From Copromyces sp. CBS 386.78 (Eukaryota; Ascomycota; Sordariomycetes; Sordariales; Sordariaceae), in contig MU839191.1 of assembly GCA_030685235.1 (NCBI GenBank), positions 87,267 to 151,266 of the forward strand: a stretch of DNA of 64,000 nt, written 5' to 3'. Shown here in pieces: positions 46,586-60,200 of this stretch; the stretch's first letter is position 1, and the number at the start of each line of letters is the position of its first letter. The notes under the pieces were generated by a model. The model saw only the letters and a list, made by a program, of their open reading frames with translations, had not been told where the DNA came from and did no database searches. A program made the translations under genes and the position numbers.

Positions 46586-49500
46586 GAGAAACTCTATTTG
46601 CACAGGGAGAAAACTCTATTTGTACGGGGATCCACTTTTTTCCTCACACATATCCTTAACCCTCGCGCGGCCGTTACCGCTCCGCCTAGTTCCTCTCGTA
46701 CCGCGCCCGCCAAGCCCCTAGATTATAGCCTATTATACATTCTAACCCCTATACAGGCCACTTTTCGTATTGCGCTAACTAGCCCAGTAATCTAGACCAA
46801 ACTTAGCGATTTTCTAGTACGTATCGTTACATCGCCGCATCGCTTCCTCTACTAAACCTCTTATATTATTACCCCCTATTTACGAAATTAATTTACTACA
46901 TCGTACATTATAAGATATTACTAAGTAAATAAAGTATTGGCATTTATTAATAGTAAGAAATAATCCGTTATTTTTTCTATATATTTCCCTAGTTAATTGT
47001 AACGTAAATAGCCGATATAGCGATCTAGCCGACGGCTACGTACGATTGTAGCATTCCCGACGAATTTATCGACCCTGCCCTCCTCGCTAATAATACCCTA
47101 ATTTATTTAATTAAGTTTATTTTTGCTTAACCTATAGAGATCGACCCTCTAACCGAATTTACTTTTACCTAGCCAAATACCCCTAATATAGATAACGGCG
47201 ATTTAAATAGTAATAGTATATATAACGAATAATACCCTATTTTTACTACTATATACAATACCTTCGATAAATATTAGGTAGTAATTAAGTAATAGGGTAT
47301 GGAAATAAAATACTATTTAGCTAAGTAACGCTCTAGTAATTATATTAAGGGTTTTAGTCCTACTAAGGTAAATATCGTATATATAATTGGCGAAATCCGT
47401 CCTTTAAACACTTATAGTCGTGTAATGTTAATAAGCCGCTAAGGATATTTTTAGAAAGGTATTATTAAAATATTTAAGACGAATTTTAAATAGTAGACCT
47501 TCGAAATTAAAAATAGATATAATAATTATACTTATCTACTTAGTAAATTAGTACAAATTTATAGGGTATTTTAAATAGAGTATAAGACCTTCGTTGTATA
47601 ATATTTAAACCGCCCTACTATTAAGAATTGTAAAATCGCTAAGCGATTACGTAATTAGTTTCCAAATTTCTATTTTATTACCCGCTAGTTGGAGAACCTT
47701 CGTTATACTTTCAAAAAGCAATCTAATATAGGTTACAACCCCTTCTAATTTACTATAAAGCTTTTTATAAAGAAGAGGGTTTACTTTAATATTAATTAGG
47801 CGGATACCTCTTAAAAGAGTAAACCGACTACCCTATTCTAGAGCGATCCTTAGTATAAGGAACTTTAGCGCTAGAACCTTACTATTTAAATATACAATAA
47901 TACGTATAAAACCAATAATAAAAGCCTCGCCTTCTTTTAAATTATTAGTATAATAATTATTAAATATATTTTTAATTGCGGATTTAGCCTTATTAATAAC
48001 GAGAGGTTAGAGGAGTTTAATTAATTCATAAAATAAATTAATAAACGTTGTGAAGCTATTAGTACTAAAAAACTAATAATTATTATTATAGATTACGATT
48101 TAATAATAAAGGGAACTATTAATTAAATCTACTTAAAAGCGCGCTCTTAATTATATATTTTTTATATTAATAAGAATATAGTATTAAATATTAAGTATAA
48201 ATAGAATAAGAAGGTTACTACTTAAATTAGCTATATTCACTCCGTTATAATTACTACGTAAATATAATAAGAAATATCGGTATTAATACAAATACAATTT
48301 TAGCTAGCGTTACCTAATAATATTACTACCCTAGATAAATTTAATAATGAAGATTATAATATTGTTACCTATATAAACTAATTGGTAAATAGTACGGTTT
48401 AATTAGGAATTCTATTAAATACCGTAGAATATTCGTATAGTAGACTTTACGATCTTTAGAAATATATATATTATACCTATACTATTAAAGCTTTTAATGC
48501 TATTTGGGAAAGGTTTAAAAGCTTTTTTGGGTAATAAATTGCGATTATTACGTATTTAAAAAATATATATATAACGGTTAAAGAAGAGTAGGCTACTTAT
48601 TATATTAATGAAAATTATAATTTTAGCTATTGAACTATATTACTAATAGAGTTAGTTAATTGAAATTTAAAGAGTTTTATTATTAGTAATAATAATCTTA
48701 CCTTCTTTAACTCCTAATTTAATTTATTATACTTAGCTATATTACCTCCCTTATATTATATAATATATTAATTATTATATTATATATAAGTAATAATCTA
48801 ATTATTAAAGCCGTTATATAGAGTTTTAGCCTTTTTAACGCTATAAAGCGCCGAATCGATAAATATAATAAAAAAGAGACGAAATTTATATAATAAGAGT
48901 ATTTTAATATACCCTAATTAGGAAATACCCTATACTAAATTAATTGGAGGGCGTTCGAATTAGTTATTAAGTAGTATTATATTACTCTTAATATTATATT
49001 AACGGTTAGAAATCTAGACCCCAATCCTTTTAAACTATATATTAGTAAATTTATTAAGTAATTTAACTTACTATATTCGTATACTTTATACCCTAACCTT
49101 ATTACTTAACTACCGTTATTAAAGTTTATAAAGTTAGATTTTCACCCCTACTAATAGTTTACGAAAGGTTTTAAGGACGAAAATAAATATATTAAATATT
49201 ATAATTTTAACTGTATAAAATATTTATGCGGTCGCCCTTATAACTTAGTACCTTTCGCTAATAATTTTTATGCTCTTTGGTTACTTACGTTAATTAATAT
49301 TTAAACCCCCCCTCCCTTAATTACGTTAATTTAATTCCAAGTAGCGGTATTACGGCTTCGAAGAAGATTTCGCTTCCAATCTAGCCGCGGCCGCTAGCCT
49401 AGGGCAAGCCGAAACCCTATTACTTCGATACGAATAACGCTATCTATTTAGCGAAACGTATTTATATAAGAGTGTGTAAATTTTGAATAAACTAATAAAA

Positions 49501-50170
49501 TTAACCGCCGTAGTCTAATTAATATATAAACGAGGGGACGAGGCTGCCTTCGTAGTAGTATAAGAGGAAGAAATATATAAAGAGATAGGGGAGGAGGAAA
49601 AAAGGGAGGTAATATTATTCGGAGTAGAGGAGGCATTCTTACTAGTACGTAAGGCATACGACGTAGTATATGTATAGCTGGTATATAAGGCTAGTAAGGG
49701 AGACTCTAGAGCTTTCGCTAGCTCTCTAGAGATTTCGCTAGCTCTCTGAAGATCTCGTTAGCTCTCTAAAAATCTCGCTGGCACTCGCTAGCAGTTAGAT
49801 TGCTCAATTATATGATAAATATTAGATAGATTATATATATATAGATTAATATAGATTGAATGCGATTGATCGTTCAATTGAGCGATTTAATTGAGCGATG
49901 TGCGATCGTGCGATGTGCGACCGTGCCGCTAATGCCCTGTAAAGTGCGCTGTAAAGTGGCTAATTTAGGTATACATCTGAGTGTACATCTGGTCTGGGCA
50001 CTGCGGTCTGATGTCACGCGTGAAAGAATGGTAATGCCCAAATTTCTGGGCGAAATTTTCGAAAGAATATATGTGACATTTGTGGCCGCGCGAGGGTTAG
50101 GGATATGTGTGAGGAAAAAAGTGGATCCCCGTGCAGATAGAGTTTTCTCCTCGTGTAGATAGAGTTTCTT
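46586..50170 (+). mobile_element. Mutator-like element (MULE) with 87-bp inverted repeats
   Basis: The left 46586-46672 and right 50084-50170 ends are inverted copies over 87 bp, starting GAGAAACTCTATTTG and ending at CGCGCGGCC. A 22-bp unit is repeated twice inside each end. The 8-bp duplication AAAAAATT flanks it (46578-46585, 50171-50178). A plus-strand MULE transposase remnant fills the interior. Its subterminal DNA near 46700-46790 and 49900-50060 matches the interiors of foldback elements A and B. It interrupts the pol region of the 16-kb retroelement. Confidence 0.88.
47050..48240 (+). pseudogene. MULE transposase remnant (FAR1-like N-terminus, DDE core)
   Basis: Read through stops, the N-terminal part (YNTFDKY-VVIK, GMEIKYYLAK-RSSN, IGEIRP) matches the FAR1/WRKY-GCM-like DNA-binding region found before fungal MULE catalytic domains. 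From about 47930, ISIIIIKYIFNCGFSLINNE is followed by IIDYDLIIKGTIN and ARS-LYIFYINKNIVLNIKYK, the MULE block containing the second catalytic Asp and the CxxH-like step (Cys and His now both Tyr). C-terminal sequence continues to about 49650. Stops from Gln and Trp codons show RIP. Confidence 0.8.
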
Positions 50171-50179
50171 AAAAAATTA

Positions 50180-53000
50180 AACTTCTTATTTAAATAGCGT
50201 ATATATATATAATCCGGAGCGTTAATATTCGCAATTAACCGTAAAACCCTACTATATTTCAAATTGGAAGGGTAAATATCTATAAACATTTATTTAAAAG
50301 CGGGAATAATAATTAGCAAAATTATTTAAATATTTAGGGAAATTTCCGTATATATAAAAGAAAAAGTATTAAAATTCTTTAAATAACTAAAATAAAATTA
50401 AATATTAATAAGTTCGTCTAATAAATTATTATTATTAGCGGCCTCAACTATAAACAACTTTAATAAAACGTCGGGCACAATTTTTAATAGTTTTAAAATA
50501 TAAAAAATATTTAAATTGAACTATAATACCTAATTAGTAATATTAACGAACTTAGGGTTTATTTTTACTAAATCTATTGTTCTTAAAAATATATATTTAA
50601 TAATACTAATAGTAGAGGCGTAATCTATAATAATATTTATAAGTCGAATATTAAATTAATTTGTTTTTGTAATTTTCGTAATATTTAAATAATAATAATA
50701 ATTTCTATTTCTATTAAACTATATTTCTTTTCCGCTAAAATCATCAATCTTAATAGGAAATAAATAAATTTAATTATTATCAATAAAATTTTACTTATAC
50801 TAAGAATAAATTCACTATTCTATTCGTATTTAAATTAGAAAACGTAAATACTATACGTAATATTATTAACGTTAATTTTAATAAATAATACGTCCGTTTT
50901 AATATAATAATATAAATACGCCTAATTATATAAATTTTCCTACCTATTATAAAAGGCTTCGAACGCTTCTTTAATAAACTTAAATTTAACTTTAGAAATA
51001 TAAACCTTTTTTACTTATTTTATCACTCCTAATTTTAAATTTCCTAATTCTTACGCTCGTTTTAATAGTTCTATTTTCTTATAATTAAACAACTCCTCTT
51101 TTACAGCGAACTATAACATCCTTTAATACAACTAGCCGACTATACCTAAATAAATTTCTAAAGTATTTAATATATTAAAAAAATTAAATTTTTAAAACGC
51201 TTTAATATAATCCTCCGTATATTAATCATTTTAACTATTAATAATACTACTAAAAAGCTAAATAGATAAGAAAATTACAAATAATTTATAAGCGCCGATA
51301 TAAACGCAATATTTATTAAAGAATACTATTACAATACTAATATATTTTAAATACTCCTCTTTAATATTATTAAAAATAATAATATTATTAATATAAATAT
51401 ATATAAATAATTAATAATTAAAGAATAATTAATCTATAAAATATTATACGAATATAAGCGAATTCTTAAAACCTATCAATATAACGTTAGATTACTTAAG
51501 CTCACAAAGGCTAATTACTATTATATAATTATAATAGAATGTAAAAATTAGTAATTAATAAAAAAATCCGGCAACGTTAAAAATATTAAAGAACTTTTTA
51601 CTGACTATTCTATTAATTATATCTTCCTAATCGGATAATAAATAAATGTCCAATATTATAATACTATTTAAAGGGCGAAAATTAATGACTATTCGGAATT
51701 TATCGACGCTATTAACTTTCCGCTATATAATAAAAATAAAGTATATAATAAGAATAAATTATAATATAAAGGATATTTTACCCTATATATATAATTTATT
51801 ATATTCCTTATTAAAAAATTCGTAGTCTTTAATTCCTAATAAGTAAAATTTAATAATTCTCTGCTAATTTTACTATCCTTCAATAAAATCTATATGTATT
51901 TTATCCTCCTCTTTTATTAGAATAATCTTCCAATTTCTAAAAATATTAATGTATTTATTTAAGAAACTCTTTATTTATTAAATAAAATCGGAATCGCTAT
52001 TATAAATATTAATATTTACTTTTGAAAAAATAGATCTAATATCGTTAAATTTATTTAGTCTATATAATAGGATATTAAAAACCTCTTTCTAAATTGCTAC
52101 TTCCTTATCGTCTTTAATATTTTAATCGATATATATAACGTACTATTTAAAAGAAAGGCTAACTTATATTTCGGGGGCCAAATAAACTATGTTAAATATA
52201 TTAAAAAATATAGCTATTTTAATAACTTTAAGCAACGGGCGTATAATTATACCAATATAAATATTTACGGGAATAAAAAAATTATTGTTAAATTAATTTA
52301 AATATAAAATTACTTTAAAAATTTTACTATCTACCGTAGTATTTAGTAAACCGGATAATTAAATGTAAAAATTATAAGCGGGATATTCATTTAAAGAACG
52401 CTAATTATCAAATTAAATACTATATTAAACCGGAAAAATACTAGAATAATAAACTAGAAAAACCGTATCTTATTTAGCGAAAACTTTAATAATAAAAATA
52501 TCTTTTCTTAATTCGTCCTTCTTAAAAAAAACTTTACCTTATACTTTTATATTAAATATAAATTTAAACAAATAAAAAACAGTATTAAAATTAAATTTAA
52601 TATTATAATTACAAAGAAAATCCGTTCCTAATAGTATATTCAGGCCTAATTCCTTAATAACTAACGTAAAAATCTAAAAATAGCTATTAACTTTAATGCC
52701 GTTAACCCTCCCTTCTATATAGAAATTAAATTCGGCTATAATATTAATAACTATTTTTAAATTAATTTTATTTATAACGCTCGGTAGGAATTTAATATAC
52801 CGAATATTCGGAGAAAACTTTTTAATAAAAGCCCGACTTATTACCGTCGAAGAATATTTAAAATTCAAATAAATAATAATAGGAAGCGTATTTAAATTCA
52901 ATTTAATATTAACTTTTAAATATAATATAGCCTTCTGTAAATTTAATATTCCGTTTCGGGCGGTAATATCTGTAATAGCTTTAATAATCTATCCTTCTAT
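50180..53000 (-). pseudogene. protease and reverse transcriptase of the 16-kb element
   Basis: A retropepsin-like segment lies near 52620-52900: SRAFIKKFSP, then GLNILLGTDFL. The RT core follows around 51750-50900: DKFRIVINFRPLNSI, FNIFNVAGFFYQLL with a stop at Q, and YINNIIIFNN for the catalytic box. The FFYQ box resembles the Ty3/gypsy branch whose third RT motif is ASFFYQW. RNase H continues to the Mutator-like element boundary. Gag should lie above 53 kb but is too degraded to delimit. Confidence 0.7.
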
Positions 53001-54975
53001 AAAAATTAATAGAATATATTAATTTTTATAATAAATATCTAATAATTTAAATTTCCGACCGTCCGTTAAAATAAAAAATCTTAATATAATATCCGCTTCC
53101 TTTACCCTCTTACCTTTATTTAAAACCTTTTAAAAAACTCTAGACAAAATATTTTTAACTTTAAACGAAGGATTAAATAATCTATATAATATTTAAACTA
53201 TTTTTAAATATTTATAAATTATAGTAAAATTAAAATTGGATAATAAATTTAATAATAAAGATTCGTCTTTATTATTATATTCGGTACTTATAACGGGTAT
53301 AGTATTAATAATAATAATAGAAATCGTATAATTTAATATCGGGATTGTAAAAGCTTAAAATATATTATTAAATATATTAATATAAAGTACGGGGGAACTA
53401 ATAAAATAAGTAAAAAAGTATTATTATACTTAATAACGGAATTATTTATATTAAATTTAATTACCTCCTCCTCAAAATTACTTATAAAATAATAATTTTA
53501 ATTCTTTAAATAATTAACTTTATCCTTTACTTCAAATTTATCCTCGAAAATAATAATGCTACTAGTATAAATATAATAACTATTTTAAAATTTAATCTAT
53601 TTATTGAACTTCTTCCTAATATGCCGATAGTAATTATTTAAATTAATAGTACTGGACTTATTAAAATTATTACTAATCTTCTAAAATAGAAATCTAAAAT
53701 AATTTCTTTTAATAAACCCGTTATTATTCGGGAAAAAATCCTTTTTATATATTCCTTTATTCTCGCCCTAAAATTTAATATAAATAATAAATATAATATT
53801 TAATTCAATTATATTTTTAAGGTCGTTATTAAGAATGAAGTAAATTAAGTAAAGACTTTTAGTAAAATTAACGAGCTCACCCCGAACTAAATTAACTTTC
53901 TCTTCAATATTATTAATATATTATCTAAAAATATATCCGGAGGTAGGTTTAATATAATAAAACTTCAATTTAGAATACAAGCTATTCTAAAGACGAATAT
54001 ACAATTAAAAATTAATTAAATTACCCTATAATTGTATGTATTTAAATAATTCTATAAAAAAATTATATAATACTAAATCGCCTTTCTTATTAAACTTAAT
54101 AATAAAATAATAAATATCGAACTATTTCTATACTTAATTAAATTTAATCCTAAAAATATAGTAAAAGGCTTTAATAATTTTACCCAAATTACTACTAAGC
54201 CTAATACGCTTACTCTAAAAGAATGTACTAATTTATTAAAAAAGGGTAATACTATATAATAAATATTAAAAATTATTAATAATTACTTTGCGTCGCTTAA
54301 TATAAATTAAAATTAAATTTTCGAACGAATTAATAAATAAATAATAATTAATAAAAATATTAATTTTACCGTCTGTATAGACTCTATAATACTTCTTATT
54401 TTTAAGGGTATTAAAATAGAATATTCTAATATCAAAAAACTTCTACTAAATTTATTTATTATTAATAATATTAGTAGGAATAATCGATCTTCCGTTTTCG
54501 CATTCTTTAAATTCAGTAATACGAATATAAATCTTTTTAAATATATTATTAAAAAAAAATGTATTTTCTAATATAGTATTAATATTATTAACTTCTTCTA
54601 ACGGATAGGAAGAATCGGAAGAATTATTAGCGAAGTATATTAAAGTACGCTATTTATTACTAAAAAGAGTACCTTAATAATTATTAAAATGTAATAGAAG
54701 GAAACCCTACTAAATAAAAGTAAATTAACTATTAGTAAATTAAATTAATAGAATATAGGCCGAAGAGGTCTACGTAGAAATAAATTAAATAAGAGTCCTA
54801 AACGCTTAAATTAGTATTCGCTAAACTAATCGAACCTAATTAATTTATTCAATAAAGCGGGCACGTTATTTAACCTAATAATTATACTTCTTAGCTTCGT
54901 TATTATTAATAAACTATTAATCCTATTCAATAATCTCCTTGAAAATTATACTACTATTAATAATACTTTTAAAAA

Positions 54976-55413
54976 GAGAAACTCTATTTGTACGTGGTGA
55001 AATCTCTATTTGTACGTGGTATACTTTTTCTTTTCTAACTATAACTTAGTCAAACTTTAGTATATAAAATTGAAAGTAGTACCAAATTACTCGTCGATTT
55101 TAGACGGATTTTTGGAGGTACGTACCAACCTTATAGCCTCAACCGTCATCTAAATCCTACTTTTCTAGACTTTTGAACTTTTAATCTTCCTAATTTTTTA
55201 TTTATAATAGCTTTCTTTCTTTAAACTTTTCAGGGGTACCAGGTATATACAGCCTTTCAAAAGGTAGTGTTAGGTAGAGAAAAAAATAAGAAAAAATATA
55301 ATATACTTTTTGCCTCCTTAAAAATCCTTTTGGTACTCTAAAAACGATATTGAAATTCACATTTTTTCACCACGTACAAATAGAGATTTTACCACGTACA
55401 AATAGAGTTTCTC
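54976..55413. mobile_element. non-autonomous Mutator-type element D (438 bp)
   Basis: 45-bp terminal inverted repeats (one difference) start GAGAAACTCTATTTG, the same terminus as the MULE, and contain the unit CTCTATTTGTACGTGGT twice. The 8-bp duplication TTTAAAAA flanks it (54968-54975, 55414-55421). The interior is non-coding and hardly mutated, suggesting a late insertion or low copy number. It interrupts the gag region of the 16-kb element. Confidence 0.88.
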
Positions 55414-56919
55414 TTTAAAAATTAAGCTATAACGTCCTATAACTAATAGAAAATTATTAATGCGTATATAAACGGGTAAATAATTAAAATTAATAATTAA
55501 TAATTAATAATTAATATAATTAATCTAAAGATTTTTTATACGATTTGTAAAATTAATAACGTCTTAAGGGTCTTTAGCGCTAATTATAGTAAAATTAGTA
55601 ATAGGACTGGAAATATTAAAGCGCTAAGGCCGATTTACTACTGTATAATCGGGAAGTTGACTAGAATATTACCGTATAATTATAAAAATTATAAGGCTAA
55701 ACTTTAACTTTATATTATTTTCAATAATGTGTAAAATATTTTAAATAAAATTAACGAAATAAATGGGAAATTTAGTAATTATAATAAATTCCGGCAATTA
55801 CTTTATATAATTTTACTATTACTTTTATACGAATCGAATTAATACTTCCGCTTATATTATATTTATAAAAACCCTTGTAATAGAATTAATAATAAACTTC
55901 TTAATAAAAGTAATAATAATATTTACTACTGAATTTACTTAAAAAATGATAAATTTAGTAAGCGAAAACGGGCAAATATAAATCTTAATCGACTAAATAA
56001 ATAATACGTTGGCTATAATAATAAAGGCTTTAATAAGAACTAACGGAAGCGGTAGCGCATCGATTATTCTAATTATATTAGAAAAATTAGGATCGTTAGG
56101 ATCTTAGGAATTAATAATAAAAGAAACGTTAATACTTTTAAAAATTAGTACGTAAGCGGTAATATTAATAATATCCTTACCCGTATTATAAAGAGCGGGC
56201 AAAAGAAATAATAATTAAATTTAATTTATTTCTACTTTTATAATTTCCTTTACTTTCTTATATTCCTTCTTTAAATTTATATAAAAGGTTTACTAATATT
56301 TCTTCCTTAACTATATAAATTATCTATTTACTTTTTCGAAAAACCAAATTTAATAGATTGGGACTGGATAATTATTAATTAAATTATACTATTTATATAG
56401 GACGAATACCACTTCTTTATTAGCTATATTATAATCGATAACTTAACCTTTATTGTAACTATTAATAATAAATTTCTTAAACTAATTTTCGTTAACTCTA
56501 ATATAATTGTCTTCCTTAAAATAAAATTACGTAATTTCAATAATAAAATTACCGGCTACTATAATAAAATATTCTTCGTAATAAATTTAAGGTTATTTAA
56601 TAATAAATTAATAAATTTAATATATTTTATAAGTAATTTAATCGTTTTAAAATTTAAAAACCAATTTAAATTCACTATTATTCTCGGCCATCTTAAAAAT
56701 TAACCGTCAAATTTAAATAAATAAAATATATAAAAAAAGGGGTAAAAATATTATTTAAAAAGGTTTTATATTAAAAAAATTAATTAGAATAAATTGAATA
56801 AATAATAATAAATCTAATAAATTATTATTAAAATTATTATAAAGAATACAATCTCCCCCTTTATAAAAGGAAGAGAAAGGAATAATAAAATTAGTTTAAA
56901 TTAAATTATAAATACTATT

Positions 56920-57266
56920 TATTACACAAAGAGAATCTTCACAAATAATACTATAAATAATAATAATAATAACAAATAAAGAGTACGACTAATTATTAAA
57001 TAAAATAATAGTATGTAATAATAGGTAATAGTATTATTAAAGGAAGCGTAAGGCAATATTAACGAAAGCTTTAACCTAGGACCTTGCATACGACTTCACA
57101 GAGTATAAGCAAAGTAAACGTTAGGTTAATATAATATAAATTAATAATCTAGTTAACCTTAACGGAGGTTAATTAGGGAATACTCTTATATAGTATAGAC
57201 CGCTCAAATAAGTGTATGCCAAGATAGAGCGGGTTATCTGGGCATCTGCCCAGAATTCCCCTAATA
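56920..57266 (-). repeat. 5' LTR (upper copy) of the 16-kb element
   Basis: 347 bp. It keeps plus-strand G but shows C-to-T changes relative to the lower copy. Its 57230-57266 end is nearly unmutated. Confidence 0.85.
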
Positions 57267-57271
57267 CCTCC

Positions 57272-60200
57272 TCCCTTCGTACCTTACTAACAGAGCTTCC
57301 GCTTTTGCGGCCGGCTCCTCTTCTAACGACCTCTTCCGCTTCCGTTCTACTACTAGCTAATCCAATAGTGTTGGAGCCTCCGGGTACGCTTCGTAGAATT
57401 ACTATATCGCTTTAGGGGATATAGTTACGTTAGAACGCGGTTGCTATAAAGGTTAATAAAGTGGTACCTAGATAATGAAATACTCCTAACGACCGTTGGC
57501 CGCTTTACAGTAGCCGTCGATCTTAATAAAATCTTATTCTATTAAATCTTCCTCGTTATTAGTCTTTTTTATACTACGGCTATAATTTATACGAATATCT
57601 CTTTTTTATACTTCTAATTATTCCGGGATACTTGCCTCAACTTAGAGCTTAACCTTATTAATATAAAAAATTAAACTATATTTTATATTAATAGGGAATC
57701 GAAACGTAATTTTATAATTATCCGCTTTAATAATTTTAAACGGGCTTTTATAAAGGGGGGTAAACTTTACATATAGGCAGCCGGTATTAAAGTTTTCTAT
57801 ATTAAATAGAATTTTATTTCCCGTTTTATACTTCGGGGTATTTATTTATCGAATATTAGCGTTAGCTTCGTACTATTATTAAATTTGTTTTGCCTAATCC
57901 GTAATATATTTTAGTACTTTCTTAAAGTAATTAATTATTTCGTTGGCTTTAAAATACTCCGCTTACTATTAAACTAATAGGTTTAGCGAATATAACCTCA
58001 CTAGCTCAATACTTATCCGAAGGTAGAAATTATAGTTAATAAAGAAAGGAAATATTTCTATTATCTTAGAAATTAAGTTATTACTAGTAAACTCCGCAAT
58101 TAGGAATTAATCTACTTAATCGTCCTATACCTAATTAATATAAAAACGAAGATATTTTTCTATTTCTATATTAATACGCTCTATTTAACTATTGGTAGTT
58201 GGGTAGAACGTAGAGGAGGGCTTGAAAGCTACTTCTAAATAGGAAGATAAAGTTTTTTAAAATTATGAAACAAATTAGGAGCCGCGATTTAATATAATAG
58301 AATCCAATAGGCTATAAATATTATAAATCCTTTCAATAAACCAATCTGCTAGTTCTTCGGCTGTAAAGTTAATTATAAGAATAAAGTATTATATTTTTAT
58401 TAAATAGTTAACAACGACGGCTATATATTTAAATTCCTATCCCCGACGTACGTAGAGTATTAAAGGGGTAATATAATTTATAGAAATATCCTTCTATAGT
58501 ACGAAGGGTACTGCCAGCAGTTTTAAAAATCCGTAAAGGGAGTATCGTAACGGTTTAGATTTAGTATATAATAGGTAAGCTTTATAATAGGCTTTAATAA
58601 TATTAAATATCCTTAATTAGAAGAAAAATTGAAAGAATAATAAATAAATCTTTTTACAACCCGGGTAGCTAGTAAATAGCGAATCGTATATATAGCGGAA
58701 GAATTAGAACTGAAGTTTAATATTATTAAAGTCGATAATAACGGTATTTCGAAAGTATATTCGTCCTTATATTGCCCTATATTTAGCGAAAAATATTTTC
58801 TTTAAATGATTTTTTACTTCTTTAAATTATATACAGCGACTAGGGTCCGATAGGTAAGTGAATAAATCTTATAAAAATGCCGATTTTTTATAATTTTCTA
58901 TAATTAAATTATTAATAGACTTATTATTTATTACTTCCAAATTATAAATATATTCGGTTCCGACGTTAATAACCTCCTTTTTATTTTCTAAAACGAAAAC
59001 TCTATTAATAAAAATATTATAATTAAATAAAACTTTATTTTTAATTAGTAGCCACTTATTAGCTTCGTCCTTAAGCAAGTCTTCTAATTTCCTATTTAGG
59101 GCGTCGAAGCGTATTTATAATGAACCCGGCCGGTATTTAATTATAAAATTAAACCGGGAAAGAAAATAAGATTATTATATATATTAGGGAGTAAGCTATT
59201 TATTAACAGTAAAGGACTTTAAACTTTTATAATCCGTAAAGACCTCAAATAATTATTATATTCCTTCTAATTTAGGGCGCTATTCTTCTAATACCTTAAT
59301 AATAGTAAGTAACTCTTTATTATAAATATTATAATTATATTTAATTAAAGAGTACTACTAATTAAAATAGACGACGGGGCGAAGAATATTATTATTATTA
59401 TACTATAATAATATACTACTATAAACCTAATTAGAAGTATCCGTTTTTATAATAGTCTATTTAGACTAAACGTAAATATAAAGAATGGGTCTACTATTGA
59501 AAGCTTTTTTAAATATTTTGAAAGATTTTTAATATTACTTATCCTATTCCTATCCCGCTATTTTCTTAGTTAATTCGTATAATAGGCCGGTAATAATAGA
59601 AAAATACTTAATAAAACAATAATAGAAGTTAGCAAATCCTAAGAAATATTAGAACGACCTCCTAGAGTTTAGAGCTTCCTATATTATAACTATAAAAACT
59701 TTCTCTAGGTCTATTTTAAAATTATTTAGGGTAATAATAAAATTTAAATATTTAGTTCGCTACGTATAGAATTTATACTTATTAATATCAATTTAGAATT
59801 CTACTTTAATTATCCTTTATAAAACCTCCCTAACGTATCTTTTATATTCCTTTTTATTATTAGAATAAATTAAAATATTATCGAAATAGGCAATAGTATA
59901 AACGTTAAAAATATTATATAAAACGTCATTAATATAATTTTAAAAGGTTTCCGGCGCGCCTTATAAATTAAATAAATATACAATAAATTCATAGAGGCTA
60001 AACCGGGTAATAAAAGCGGTAAACTATTTATATCCTTCTTTAATACGGATTTTATTAAATATAGTAATAATATTGAATTTCGTAAAGATCTTAGCTTTAT
60101 AAATTATATTAAGGGTTTTTTTAATTAGTAGTAACGGATAATATATTTTTATTATAATATTATTAATACTACAGTAATTTATATAAATACGGATTCCGCC

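Larger units (their letters stand above)
41275..57266 (-). mobile_element. 16-kb LTR chromovirus with nested insertions
   Basis: Identical-length 347-bp LTRs at 41275-41621 and 56920-57266 are flanked outside by the 5-bp direct duplication CCTCC (41270-41274 and 57267-57271), so both ends come from a single insertion. It lies in the integrase gene of an older gypsy element. The coding direction is minus. It contains foldback element B, the Mutator-like element and element D, together about 4.7 kb; the remaining ~11.3 kb is long for one retroelement, so further unrecognised insertions are likely. Confidence 0.85.

Noticed and set aside
41275..57266. The two 347-bp LTRs as ends of two different elements, the upper one serving the gypsy polyprotein at 57.3-61.9 kb
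   Set aside because: The outside flanks are the same CCTCC 5-mer, and the gypsy frame continues across the junction, so one insertion is the simpler reading.
57212..57415. 67-codon plus-strand open frame
   Set aside because: Antisense to the C-terminal end of the older gypsy integrase and to the LTR edge.
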